DNA of 19,683 nucleotides from Gammaproteobacteria bacterium (GTDB lineage: Bacteria > Pseudomonadota > Gammaproteobacteria > Eutrophobiales > Eutrophobiaceae): assembly GCA_018676275.1 (NCBI GenBank), contig JABHFC010000094.1:1-19683 (forward strand). The letters are read 5' to 3'. This document shows, piece after piece, positions 7,691-15,939 of this stretch. Numbering within the stretch: position 1 is the first letter of the stretch; every line of letters begins with the position of its first letter. The translations under genes were made by a program, and so were the position numbers. The notes under the pieces are model-generated. The model was not told the DNA's origin, ran no database searches, and worked only from the letters and a program-made list of their open reading frames with translations.

Positions 7691-8512
7691 TTATATATCG
7701 ATTATTCGTTCCTGTTTATCAAGAATCTCAATCATATTTTTGTGTCCATACTGCCGGGCAAAATCAATTGCCCTCATACCATTTTTACCGACGAGTTCTT
7801 TATCTGCACCTGCTTTGAGCAAGGCCTTCACCAATATGGCGTCATTTCTTATAACCGCATCAATTAGTGCAGTCCAACCCTGACTATGCTGACTGTTAAC
7901 GTCCGCACCTTTGTTGACATATATCAAACCAAGTTCAGTATATCCACGATTAGCTGCCATTATGAGTGGAGTGATATATCCGTTATCGCGCGCATCTATA
8001 TCTGCCCCATAAGCCAGCAACCGTTTCGCAGCTTCGATATGATTTTTTTCAGTTGCATATTGCAATGCAGTGCGCTCCATTGATCCCCGTTTATTAGGAT
8101 CTGCACCTTGTGTAAAAAGCATATCAATAATTTCAACATTGCCAAGAGAAGCCGCAACCATTATCGGGGTCATTCCATCTACAACTTCATTTATCGCTTC
8201 GTCTTCTGTTGTTAAAAGGTACTTTTTTAGAGCAGCGACATCAGTTCTGGCAATTAACTGGTGAATGTTGGATGTAGAAAATATATTTTGTTTTTCATTA
8301 TCAGGGGAATTATTTTGTCCAGAAGAAGAATCGATTTGAACTTTTATTTCATGTTTATCATCAGATAAATAGCCAAACACTGTAACAATTAAAACGAATA
8401 TAATAATTAGCCAAACAGACGATTTATTACCTGGATGACGTTCAACGACGGTAATAATATCTTCGTTTTCTACACCATCCGGGAGCTGTGTATTTTGGCT
8501 ATCTACAGACAT
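7691..8512 (-). CDS. Membrane-anchored ankyrin-repeat protein
   Basis: The 273-residue protein has an acidic cytoplasmic start, one membrane segment at about 33-49 (VWLIIIFVLIVTVFGYL), a Ser/Asn/Gln-rich linker (50-80) and then about six ankyrin units. Repeats with recognisable TPLxxAAxxGxxxxxxxLLxxGAD motifs cover about 111-143, 144-177, 178-210 and 211-243; the first (81-110) and last (244-270) are degenerate. With a short positively balanced N-terminus and no signal cleavage site, the repeats are probably periplasmic. Ankyrin repeats bind protein partners; none can be named. GAGAAG precedes ATG 8512. Upstream is a 210-bp gap divergent to the TonB operon. Confidence 0.88.
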   Translation of the reverse strand: MSVDSQNTQLPDGVENEDIITVVERHPGNKSSVWLIIIFVLIVTVFGYLSDDKHEIKVQIDSSSGQNNSPDNEKQNIFSTSNIHQLIARTDVAALKKYLLTTEDEAINEVVDGMTPIMVAASLGNVEIIDMLFTQGADPNKRGSMERTALQYATEKNHIEAAKRLLAYGADIDARDNGYITPLIMAANRGYTELGLIYVNKGADVNSQHSQGWTALIDAVIRNDAILVKALLKAGADKELVGKNGMRAIDFARQYGHKNMIEILDKQERIIDI

Positions 8513-8646
8513 AAATGAATCTTCTCATTGTTAGAATACGACCATTAGACTCCATATTTCTATAACAAAATTATGCATTTCCCGTCAAGTCGATACACCG
8601 GAAATTGATCCAAATCAACCACTGTTACAGTAGTAAATGTAGCATG

Positions 8647-8674
8647 ATTCATAGCTGTGAAAACAATTCATAGC
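8647..8674 (+). repeat. Direct repeat ATTCATAGC upstream of the TonB operon
   Basis: ATTCATAGC occurs at 8647-8655 and 8666-8674, 19 bp apart, about 50-75 bp before the first operon gene. An odd palindrome ACTGTTACAGT (8621-8631) lies just upstream. No recognisable Fur box or clear -10/-35 pair was found in 8513-8722. A regulatory role is only a suggestion from position. Confidence 0.3.
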
Positions 8675-8722
8675 CTGTTTACCAAATAGAACGTTTAAAT
8701 GCTGTTCACTCTGGGGGTTTAG

Positions 8723-9496
8723 ATGGGTAAAATTTTAAGTGGTACTTTTCTGATAGCCTTGGCTGTCACCACATGCGCTGCACAATCTGCAGAGCACAAA
8801 GCTGACCAGGCAATTGGAATTGGCAAGGAAAGGTTGGCCGAAGGTCAATCTGCACAGGAGAAAATCGATGATATCGGTGATAAAACTGAGCGTATTGTCA
8901 GTAAATATACCGAAGTTCTGAAAGTTGTAGATAGTCTTAAAGTGTATAACCACCTGTTGCAGAAACAACTGGACGGCCAAAACAGGGAAATGTCCATACT
9001 ACATCGCTCCATATCCAACACGTCGGTGGTAGAACGGCAAATAGCACCTCTACTTAGCAGAATGATCAATGGTCTCGGCCGATTCATAAAATTGGATATG
9101 CCATTCCTACTTGATGAAAGACTGGCCCGCGTTAACAAACTCAAAAAATTAATGGTACGAGCAGATCTGACCCTGGCAGAAAAATCCAGGCGCGTATTCG
9201 AAGCCTTCCAAATTGAAAATGACTACGGTCGTACAATCGAAGCTTACAAAGATCAGCTTAATATTGATAATGACAAATTTGATGTGGAATTCCTGCGAAT
9301 TGGTCGTGTTGCACTTATATACCGAGACCTTAGCAAAACGCGAACAGGTGTCTGGAATACCGCAGCAAAAAACTGGCAAGTAGTCACTGGTAGTCAATAC
9401 CAACGCCATATGTCAAAAGGTCTGAAGATTGCGCGACAGGAAATGGCGCCTGAACTTTTGACAATGCCCCTAATTGTTAACAAGGAAGTGCGCTAA
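8723..9496 (+). CDS. DUF3450 periplasmic protein of the TonB operon
   Basis: The 257-residue product has a signal peptide (about 1-22, ending CAAQSA). A coiled coil at about 40-100 (repeating Lys/Asp/Glu/Gln heptads around IDDIGDKTERIV and LLQKQLDGQNREM) is followed by a conserved core: ERQIAPLLSRMINGL, a DMPFLLDER turn at about 125-133, and R..LIYRDLS...G near 191-208. DMPFLxxER and the RVALIYR region are hallmarks of DUF3450, a family almost always encoded directly upstream of TtpC/ExbB genes. It probably works with the periplasmic coiled coil of TtpC, but its mechanism is unknown. GGGGG lies before ATG 8723. Its TAA overlaps the next ATG by one base, so translation is coupled. Confidence 0.88.
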   Translation: MGKILSGTFLIALAVTTCAAQSAEHKADQAIGIGKERLAEGQSAQEKIDDIGDKTERIVSKYTEVLKVVDSLKVYNHLLQKQLDGQNREMSILHRSISNTSVVERQIAPLLSRMINGLGRFIKLDMPFLLDERLARVNKLKKLMVRADLTLAEKSRRVFEAFQIENDYGRTIEAYKDQLNIDNDKFDVEFLRIGRVALIYRDLSKTRTGVWNTAAKNWQVVTGSQYQRHMSKGLKIARQEMAPELLTMPLIVNKEVR

Positions 9497-10881
9497 TGAA
9501 TATGAATAAAAAAATTAGCATGCGACTGATTACCTTGGTGTTGTGTCTTTTCATGTCCTGGAGTGGTATTGCTCAAAGTGCAGGACAACCCAATCTGGAC
9601 ATGGATGCTTTACTGAAGGAGATAACAGCCGGACGACTGAAAGACAGGAAAGTGAACGAACAACGAATCCGGGAGTTCACCAGGAACAAGGCCGATCAAA
9701 AACAAAAGCTGGCAGAAGCCAAAGCGTTGCAGGCCAAACTCGAAGCCATCAGTGAACAGAGGGAACTTCAATTTGAAAATAACGAGAAAGAAATTGGGGA
9801 CCTACAGGAAAGACTAAACGAACGACTGGGTTCGTTAAAGGAATTGTTTGGTGTATTACAGCAGGTTGCTCTTGACGCTCAAGGGCAGTTTGCAAATTCC
9901 ATTACTCATTTAGAGTATCCGAAACGTATCGAAGAACTAAACAATTTTGCCGTAAAAATGGGTCAGGCTACAGAGCTCCCATCAATAAGGGAAATCGAGC
10001 AACTCTGGTTTGAATTACAGCGAGAGATGACCGAAACCAGTAAGATTGTCGTGATAAAACACCCTGTTGTTACTGTCAATGGTGATCAGGTTGAAAAAAA
10101 TGTCACACGTGTAGGTGCATTTAACTTGATCGCCGATGGCAAGTACCTCGAATTAGTTACTGAAACTGGTCGACTGGTGGAATACTCAAAACAGCCGGAG
10201 CGTTATCTGAATGGTGTCAACGATCTGGAATCGAGCGATAGTGGGATGGTTAGTTTCACTATCGATCCGACACGAGGACAACTGATCTCTCTACTGGGTA
10301 ACGTACCCGATCTCAGGGAGAGAGTCGAACAGGGTGGAATAATCGGTTATTTAATCCTCAGTCTGGGTTTTGTCGTTGTATTGATTGCTATATACCGCTA
10401 TATCATGCTGACAATCATAGCGGGTCGAATCAAGAAGCAAATTGAAAATCCATCCAAGGCAACGGACAACCCAATGGGGCGTTTACTTAAGATTTATAAA
10501 ACTTACGAAAACGCGGATCTTGATTCATTGCAATTAAAACTTGCTGAAGGTGTTCTGCGTGAAACCCCGGCAATCACCCGTGGACTTTCATTTATCAAAA
10601 TCACAGCGGCACTGGCACCACTGATGGGGTTGCTGGGAACGGTAACCGGGATGATAATAACCTTCCAGGCTATTACCCTGTTCGGTGCGGGTGATCCAAA
10701 ACTGATGGCAGGTGGTATTTCCCAGGCTCTCGTAACAACGGTTCTCGGGCTTACTGTGGCCATCCCTACTCTAATGCTACATAACATCCTGTATACACGT
10801 TCAAAACGGATAACCGATGTACTTGAACAGGAAGCAGTGGCGATAATCGCAAATCAGGCTGAACAGCTACAAAAGAGATAG
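9496..10881 (+). CDS. ttpC: TtpC-type MotA/TolQ/ExbB protein with long periplasmic coiled coil
   Basis: The 461-residue protein is an ExbB-like proton-channel subunit with a large N-terminal extension. A signal peptide (about 1-29) is followed by a coiled coil at about 38-125 and a periplasmic domain to about 278. Membrane segments lie at about 282-304, 366-390 (with APLMGLLGTVTGMI, 374-387) and 409-430 (GGISQALVTTVLGLTVAIP around 406-424). This architecture is that of TtpC in the TonB2 systems of Vibrio and relatives, where it is needed beside ExbB2, ExbD2 and TonB2. ATG 9496 overlaps the DUF3450 stop (TAATG); ATG 9502 is possible. The ExbB start follows 3 bp after the stop. Confidence 0.88.
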   Translation: MNMNKKISMRLITLVLCLFMSWSGIAQSAGQPNLDMDALLKEITAGRLKDRKVNEQRIREFTRNKADQKQKLAEAKALQAKLEAISEQRELQFENNEKEIGDLQERLNERLGSLKELFGVLQQVALDAQGQFANSITHLEYPKRIEELNNFAVKMGQATELPSIREIEQLWFELQREMTETSKIVVIKHPVVTVNGDQVEKNVTRVGAFNLIADGKYLELVTETGRLVEYSKQPERYLNGVNDLESSDSGMVSFTIDPTRGQLISLLGNVPDLRERVEQGGIIGYLILSLGFVVVLIAIYRYIMLTIIAGRIKKQIENPSKATDNPMGRLLKIYKTYENADLDSLQLKLAEGVLRETPAITRGLSFIKITAALAPLMGLLGTVTGMIITFQAITLFGAGDPKLMAGGISQALVTTVLGLTVAIPTLMLHNILYTRSKRITDVLEQEAVAIIANQAEQLQKR

Positions 10882-10884
10882 CAG

Positions 10885-11436
10885 ATGCTTATTTTTATCG
10901 ACAATATTTTTCCCTGGTTTGGAGACATGCTGGAACTCGGCGGAAATATACTGCTGTTTATTATTCTGCTGGCAGCAATGATGTGGAGTCTGATTCTGGA
11001 AAGACTCGTATACATCTGGTTCGTCTACCCACGCAAGATTCAGACCGCAATATCTCTCTGGCGCGCTCGTAATGATCATAGTTCCTGGTTCGCAAAAGAG
11101 TTCCGTGCCCTCATTATCGCTCGCCTTTCAAGTGATCTCGAACATAACATCACGCTAATTCGCACATTGGTCAAGGTTTGTCCGCTGCTGGGCTTACTAG
11201 GTACGGTCCTGGGTATGCTGGAAGTCTTTGATGCCATTGCTATCACTGGTTCGAATGATCCCCGCTCCACTGCAGCAGGTATTTCCAAGGCAACAGTAAC
11301 AACAATGGCAGGCATGGTGGTAGCGATTTCAGGGTTAATGGTCAGTAATTACCTGGCCAAGCACGCGAAGGAAGAAGAAAACTTTCTCGGTGAAAAAATG
11401 AGTTTTGACATAAACCCTGAATCACAAAAAGGCTGA
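10885..11436 (+). CDS. exbB: ExbB proton-channel subunit (ExbB2-like)
   Basis: This 183-residue MotA/TolQ/ExbB protein is much shorter than TtpC and lacks its periplasmic extension. Membrane segments lie at about 18-42 (NILLFIILLAAMMWSLI), 95-113 with the family motif CPLLGLLGTVLGML (99-112), and 131-153 (KATVTTMAGMVVAISGLMV). Within the cytoplasmic membrane it should assemble as the ring that, with ExbD, couples proton flow to TonB movement. Presence of both a long TtpC and a short ExbB is diagnostic of the TonB2 arrangement. It starts 3 bp after the ttpC stop and ends 5 bp before exbD. Confidence 0.92.
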   Translation: MLIFIDNIFPWFGDMLELGGNILLFIILLAAMMWSLILERLVYIWFVYPRKIQTAISLWRARNDHSSWFAKEFRALIIARLSSDLEHNITLIRTLVKVCPLLGLLGTVLGMLEVFDAIAITGSNDPRSTAAGISKATVTTMAGMVVAISGLMVSNYLAKHAKEEENFLGEKMSFDINPESQKG

Positions 11437-11441
11437 TTATA

Positions 11442-11852
11442 ATGTTAAACACTTCTATCAAAAAAACCTCCGAAGACGAAGAAGCTACGGTAGACATCAC
11501 GCCAATGCTGGATGTGGTATTCATCATGCTAATCTTCTTCATAGTCACTGCCACATTTCTGAAACCAGCGGGTATCGATGTGAACAGTCCGCGTGCCTCG
11601 ACAGCGCAGATCCAGGAAAAAGCCAATATCCTTATCGCGATAGATGCAGATAACAATATCTGGATCAACAGAAGAGAAATAGACATGCGATCTGTCCGCC
11701 CCAATATTGAGAAACTACACGCGGAGAATCCGAAGGGCACAGTCGTTATTCAGGCTGACAAAGAATCCAAGACTGACACACTGGTACAGGTTATGAATGC
11801 TTCGAGACGGGCTGGTGTTTATAACATCGCATTGGCAGCCGAAATTGATTAG
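11442..11852 (+). CDS. exbD: ExbD/TolR biopolymer transport protein (ExbD2-like)
   Basis: The 136-residue protein has a short acidic cytoplasmic start, a single membrane segment at about 21-41 (TPMLDVVFIMLIFFIVTATF) and a periplasmic domain. Asp24 in the DITPMLDVVF motif is the conserved membrane-buried carboxylate that ExbD/TolR proteins use for proton transfer, and it is intact here. The C-terminal domain ends with VVIQADKES...LVQVMNASRRAGV, the usual ExbD fold signature. Its place between ExbB and TonB in one operon supports action with those products. The Shine-Dalgarno sequence is weak, consistent with translational coupling to exbB (5-bp gap). Confidence 0.93.
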   Translation: MLNTSIKKTSEDEEATVDITPMLDVVFIMLIFFIVTATFLKPAGIDVNSPRASTAQIQEKANILIAIDADNNIWINRREIDMRSVRPNIEKLHAENPKGTVVIQADKESKTDTLVQVMNASRRAGVYNIALAAEID

Positions 11853-11874
11853 ATAACATAGGTACCCGAACATA

Positions 11875-12522
11875 GTGGCAAGCTTAAAAGATCTGTCCGA
11901 TAGCAATTACAACTTAAGACTATTGTCGCTGATGACAGTGGGAATTATCATCGCCGGTCTGCTAACCCTGTTTATGTATATTCTTATTGAGTCGAGCGAA
12001 CAGCGCCTTGACGAATCACAGCGCATGCAGATGCTGGATTTTGTCCGGATCAAGCGGGACGAGACCTCGGAACGCAAGCAACGCAAACCGGAACGCCCTT
12101 TGACAGCTGACACACCACCTGCACCACCAACCCCGAAATCAAATATGTCAGATGACATGGGAGATGCATTAAAAATTTCGGCTCTCCCGGCTTCAACCGA
12201 CGCGGACTCGCTGGAATTTGGTTCTTCTTTCGGTACAAGTGATGGCGAATACCTGCCGATAGTAAAAGTTGCGCCAATCTATCCGATGTCAGCATTGCGA
12301 CGGGGTATTGTTGGAGCCTGTATGGTGAAATATACGGTAACACCAAGAGGCACGGTAACAGATGTTTCCGTGATTGAAGAGGAATGTAAAATAATAGCGT
12401 TCAGAAAACCTTCTGTTGATGCTGCACTTAAGTTTAAGTACAAACCCCGCGTGATTGATGGCGAGGCCATCAGTGTTCCTAATGTCCTGAACAGGTTTAT
12501 TTTCGACCTTCAAGATGAATAA
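11875..12522 (+). CDS. tonB: TonB-family energy transducer (TonB2-like, short)
   Basis: The 215-residue protein starts at GTG 11875. A short N-terminal tail precedes the membrane anchor at about 16-38 (RLLSLMTVGIIIAGLL). A charged spacer and a small proline-rich stretch (PLTADTPPAPPTPK, 75-88) follow, then a TonB C-terminal domain at about 125-213 with the VAPIYPMSALRRGIVG motif (132-147). The linker is short compared with E. coli TonB, as is usual for TonB2-type proteins that work with TtpC. It should transmit energy from the ExbB/ExbD/TtpC motor to outer-membrane receptors, none of which is encoded here. Its stop overlaps the TPR gene start by 8 bp. Confidence 0.9.
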   Translation: MASLKDLSDSNYNLRLLSLMTVGIIIAGLLTLFMYILIESSEQRLDESQRMQMLDFVRIKRDETSERKQRKPERPLTADTPPAPPTPKSNMSDDMGDALKISALPASTDADSLEFGSSFGTSDGEYLPIVKVAPIYPMSALRRGIVGACMVKYTVTPRGTVTDVSVIEEECKIIAFRKPSVDAALKFKYKPRVIDGEAISVPNVLNRFIFDLQDE

Positions 12523-13765
12523 TAAAATGACGCTTCGTATATATATTGTGCTGTTAAGTTTTCTGCTTTTTTACAGCAGCACCATTCTTGCCGATCGCCA
12601 AACTTTTGCCATGAGCGAATTTGTTTTTAACGAAATGCAAACCATTCAGGGTCTGGTTGAAGCGGATCAATATCCCCAGGCTTTTGCAGCATTAAAATTA
12701 TTGCGCGAAAAAAGGCTAAGCGAGTATGAACGGGCGCATACCTGGAACCTGGCTGCCTTTGCTTATTACAAGCAGGAAAATTACGAGGAGGCAATTAAGG
12801 CATATCAAAGAATGCTGAAAACAGAACCAGAATATATCCCCGAAGGTCTCAGGCTCGATACGATAAAAAAACTTGGACAACTCAGCCTCATCGTTGAAAA
12901 TTACAAGGCTGCAATTTACTACAGTAAAAAGCTACTAAAACTAATGCCAGTCCCGGATCCTGCCGTGTATATAACTATCGGTCAGGCCTATTACAACCTT
13001 GAGGAATACAAGAAGGCAGAGAAGCCTATTAGAAAAGCCATCAATCTAACACGTAAAACAGATCGGAAAGTTAAGGAAAACTGGCTGCTATTGTTAAATG
13101 CTGTCTATTATAGTCTGCTTGACTTTAAAGGTATGCAATTGGTACTTCGCGAACTCATAACGGAATATCCAAGAGCTAAATACATGCTGAACCTGGCTGC
13201 GGTGTATTCCGAATTGGATGATACAGTTGCGCAAACAACATTGATGGAATCACTTTACGAATCGGGTCATTTGCAGAAGGAAAACCAGCTTGTCAACCTG
13301 GCTAACCTGTACATGCTACACAAAGTTCCATATAAGGCAGCGGTATTACTGGAAGAATCAATGGTGTCTGAACTGGTAGAGAGCAACGAAAGAAATTTCG
13401 TATACCTGGCACAGGCATGGCAATTAGCCGGCAATATCGGCAAGGCTATTGAACCACTTAAGAATGCTGCCAGTCTGGCGGAGGACGGCAACACCTATGT
13501 CCGTTTGGCACAATTACATATCTCGCAGTCACAATGGAGAGATGCTGAAAAAGCATTGTCAATGGCGCTGGATAAAGGTGAACTCAAAAACAAGCCCAAT
13601 GTATATTTGTTACTGGGAATGTCCAGGTTCAATCAGAAACATTTTGATGACGCCAGAACCGCTTTTCAAACTGCCGGCAAAGATGAAAAAATGTCCCGGC
13701 TCGCGAGTCAATGGATAAACTATGCCCGTTCGGAACAAGAGAAATACGATATTCTGAAAAAATAG
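12515..13765 (+). CDS. Periplasmic TPR protein of the TonB2 operon
   Basis: The 416-residue protein has a signal peptide (about 1-26, LLSFLLFYSSTILA then DRQ) and at least eight helical-pair repeats. The clearest TPR units are WNLAAFAYYKQENYEEAIKA (about 77-96), YITIGQAYYNLEEYKKAEKP (about 152-171), YLAQAWQLAGNIGKAIEPL (near 298-316) and YLLLGMSRFNQKHFDDARTAF (near 366-386). A TPR protein follows TonB in most TtpC-type operons and is thought to act as a periplasmic scaffold for the complex. ATG 12515 lies inside the tonB gene (8-bp overlap), indicating coupling. Confidence 0.88.
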   Translation: MNNKMTLRIYIVLLSFLLFYSSTILADRQTFAMSEFVFNEMQTIQGLVEADQYPQAFAALKLLREKRLSEYERAHTWNLAAFAYYKQENYEEAIKAYQRMLKTEPEYIPEGLRLDTIKKLGQLSLIVENYKAAIYYSKKLLKLMPVPDPAVYITIGQAYYNLEEYKKAEKPIRKAINLTRKTDRKVKENWLLLLNAVYYSLLDFKGMQLVLRELITEYPRAKYMLNLAAVYSELDDTVAQTTLMESLYESGHLQKENQLVNLANLYMLHKVPYKAAVLLEESMVSELVESNERNFVYLAQAWQLAGNIGKAIEPLKNAASLAEDGNTYVRLAQLHISQSQWRDAEKALSMALDKGELKNKPNVYLLLGMSRFNQKHFDDARTAFQTAGKDEKMSRLASQWINYARSEQEKYDILKK

Positions 13766-13774
13766 GAAAAGATA

Positions 13775-14320
13775 ATGAGAAATCCCGTGAAAATAGCTAG
13801 ACAAAATCGCCTCCTCGGCCAGGTACTTGCGATTTTTCTTTTAACTTCTACTAGCTTTATTTCCATTGCTGAAAAAAATGATATTCCACTACCTGTAAGT
13901 ATAAATGCCCTTATGGTTACCCTGATTGATCATTCGGCACACTACGTCTGGGACTACGGCAATCTCGTAGGTGAACGCAAACTATCAAGTAGTGAATGGC
14001 AAATTATAGAATACTATTCCATTCAATTAGCAGCATCCGGGCCACTTCTCACACTGGGAGGAAGTGGAAAAATGGATGAGGAATGGTCAACGAATCCCGA
14101 CTGGATCATACGCGCCAGGGAATTAACAGAAAGTGCAAAAGCCGCATTAACAGCCAGCAGAGCAGAAGATCACCAGGCACTACTTGAGGCCGGTAACAGA
14201 CTCGTAGAGGCCTGTGAGGGCTGTCACGATGCGTTCAAACCTTCTGTACCAACGGAAGGCATTCTACACAATCCAGAATATGATCATCTTTACCATTTAC
14301 TCTCCCCGCAGACAGATTGA
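13775..14320 (+). CDS. Exported c-type cytochrome at the end of the TonB2 operon
   Basis: The 181-residue protein has a signal-like start (about 11-32, hydrophobic LLGQVLAIFLLTSTSFISIA). A mainly helical body carries one CXXCH haem-attachment motif, CEGCH at 147-151, close to the C-terminus and followed by DAFKP. A late motif after a four-helix body is the layout of class II cytochromes (cytochrome c' group), although here about 30 residues follow the haem site, more than in classical members. It should be a periplasmic haem protein after maturation by the Ccm system. AGGAAAAG precedes ATG 13775, only 9 bp after the TPR stop, so it is probably co-transcribed. This gene is not a standard partner of TonB. 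Confidence 0.75.
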   Translation: MRNPVKIARQNRLLGQVLAIFLLTSTSFISIAEKNDIPLPVSINALMVTLIDHSAHYVWDYGNLVGERKLSSSEWQIIEYYSIQLAASGPLLTLGGSGKMDEEWSTNPDWIIRARELTESAKAALTASRAEDHQALLEAGNRLVEACEGCHDAFKPSVPTEGILHNPEYDHLYHLLSPQTD

Positions 14321-14339
14321 GTGAAGGAAGAAAGTGTGC

Positions 14340-14366
14340 AAATAGATTAAATAACTAAATCTATTT
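14340..14366. terminator. AT-rich hairpin between convergent operons
   Basis: AAATAGATT (14340-14348) pairs perfectly with AATCTATTT (14358-14366) over a 9-nt loop. It fills the 46-bp gap between the plus-strand operon ending at 14320 and the minus-strand gene ending at 14367. The arms are AT-rich and each strand ends the stem in a short T-rich run, so it could serve both directions, though it is weaker than a GC-rich terminator. Confidence 0.45.
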
Positions 14367-15815
14367 CTACATCTCTGTTGTCTTCCAAACCTTTTTCGTC
14401 AGTGCCGTATGCAAGTCTTCCATAGTACTAACCCTGGGACTGTGAGCTGATAACATTTTTTGTGGTTTTATTTTATGTATTTTCAGAGCCTCAGCAAATG
14501 ATCTGGTAGATGGTACTGCAGGTGGAACCGGGCCCGTTTGTGGTATGTTAAAGTGATCAGCTTCAAATAAAATCCCTTCGTTTGGAAGATAAGCAACCAG
14601 TAAATGCTCTGTATGCGCCGTTGGACCAATATCGATAATCTCAACACGACGAGTCTTATCTTTAAGAACGCGTTTTTTGGCTACCGTTTTTAATTTCAAG
14701 TTTTTGCTATTTTTTGCAGCATTCTTGACAACAGTTTTGTGTGCACTCGAGGCCAGCACCGTAGCCCCTTCTGCTTCATATGCCGATACCGCCACCACAT
14801 GATCAAAATGATGATGTGTAATGACACCGTATTTTATTGGTTTATCCGGAACAACTTCACGCAGTTTTTCGATACGATCAGCACTACCTGCAGTGCCACC
14901 AACCGCTATGACATAATCCTGCATCTCAACAAACATGGCATAAGTACCATTACCACCTATCTGGTAGACGCAATCAGAGATTTCCTGACGACTCAATTCA
15001 TCGGGAATAATAGCTGCAACACTTATAAGGTTTTTATCAGCAACCGTTAGATGATCAATACTTGAATTAACTCTTGTTATACGGTTTGTGCGTTCAATAT
15101 TTAGATCACCATTCAGATAAAGAATAAACTTATCATTGAATGGAATGTTATTGATTGTTTGATAATCATTGAATCGGTACTCAACCAAACCGAAATCCGG
15201 TAAAACCCGCTCACTACGCCGAAGAAGTCGACTTTCCCGTTCGAAGTAGAGACTAAGAGCTGGACCAACAGCCATGGAAAAGCCAACAACGTCATAATCT
15301 TGATCGTCAATTCTGGTCTCACCCAGATAATAGGCATTTTGAGACCTGTCATGTAACTGCCTGACAAGTAATGCCGGGGTAACACGCATAAAGGGCCCGG
15401 ACGATGTATCGAAATCAGGCTCTGCTATTTTCGCAAGCGTGCCCGCCCGGTAATCAAGCTGAACACTTTTATCACCGTTAATTATGGTTCCGTTATTAAA
15501 CACAAATCCTACTGCGGTCCCTTCATTATGTGTTACGAAAATTTTGTTTTCGAAATCAACAGCGCTGATACCTTTAGATGGATTTCGATCGTATGGTGGC
15601 TCAGGTTTCAAACTCTGACCTGTGGCGATATTGATGGTCTCGTGTTCGATCATCACCGTATTCATCGAGGACAGCTGTTTTGCTCCGCCATAGGCTGCGA
15701 CAGCCTCGTCGATAATTCCTTTCGCTTTTTTTACGTTTACCTGTGTCAGATTCTCTGCAAATACTGAATTACTCAATAACAGTACCATCAGCAACACAAT
15801 AGATTTGTTTTTCAT
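14367..15815 (-). CDS. Secreted metallo-beta-lactamase-fold hydrolase, two-domain
   Basis: The 482-residue protein has a signal peptide (about 1-20). An N-terminal beta-rich domain of roughly 230 residues (beginning DEAVAAYGGAKQL, resembling lipoprotein-sorting-type beta folds) precedes a C-terminal metallo-beta-lactamase domain at about 285-470. Metal ligands are visible: HHHFDH at 334-339, His401 in PTAHTEH, Asp420 in FEADHF and His458 in SAHSPRV, so both zinc sites look complete. The family includes many hydrolases, so the substrate cannot be assigned. An N-terminal domain ahead of an MBL domain is seen in several secreted proteobacterial homologues. GGAGA precedes ATG 15815. The promoter region contains the phased GCGACAA repeats. 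Confidence 0.85.
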   Translation of the reverse strand: MKNKSIVLLMVLLLSNSVFAENLTQVNVKKAKGIIDEAVAAYGGAKQLSSMNTVMIEHETINIATGQSLKPEPPYDRNPSKGISAVDFENKIFVTHNEGTAVGFVFNNGTIINGDKSVQLDYRAGTLAKIAEPDFDTSSGPFMRVTPALLVRQLHDRSQNAYYLGETRIDDQDYDVVGFSMAVGPALSLYFERESRLLRRSERVLPDFGLVEYRFNDYQTINNIPFNDKFILYLNGDLNIERTNRITRVNSSIDHLTVADKNLISVAAIIPDELSRQEISDCVYQIGGNGTYAMFVEMQDYVIAVGGTAGSADRIEKLREVVPDKPIKYGVITHHHFDHVVAVSAYEAEGATVLASSAHKTVVKNAAKNSKNLKLKTVAKKRVLKDKTRRVEIIDIGPTAHTEHLLVAYLPNEGILFEADHFNIPQTGPVPPAVPSTRSFAEALKIHKIKPQKMLSAHSPRVSTMEDLHTALTKKVWKTTEM

Positions 15816-15852
15816 TATATTCTCCGTCTGGGGATAAAGATGGGGTTGAGTA

Positions 15853-15939
15853 TGCGACGAAGTTCCACAAAATTATCGTCGCTTGCGACAAGTTGAACGA
15901 AATCTGCGACAAATGACTTTGTTGTGCGACAAGCGACAA
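15853..15939. promoter_or_regulatory. Helically phased GCGACAA repeat array, probable operator
   Basis: GCGACAA occurs at 15885-15891, 15906-15912, 15926-15932 and 15933-15939, and a variant GCGACGA at 15854-15860. Start-to-start distances are 31, 21, 20 and 7 bp, so most sites face the same side of the helix. GTCGC-TT-GCGAC (15878-15889) is an inverted pair. A minus-strand -10 candidate GATAAT (15877 to 15872) without a good -35 would place the 15909 and 15929 sites near -45 and -65 of the hydrolase gene, typical of activator binding. The regulator is unknown. Confidence 0.6.

Noticed and set aside
7635..7883. Plus-strand ORF over the ankyrin gene's 3' end
   Set aside because: Antisense to well-supported ankyrin repeats; low-complexity Ser/Ile composition without domain signs.
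8513..8722. Fur box before the TonB operon
   Set aside because: No stretch approaches the GATAATGATAATCATTATC consensus; iron control cannot be supported from sequence.
10503..10787. Minus-strand ORF inside ttpC
   Set aside because: It is a shadow of the plus-strand gene with no ribosome site and no family features.
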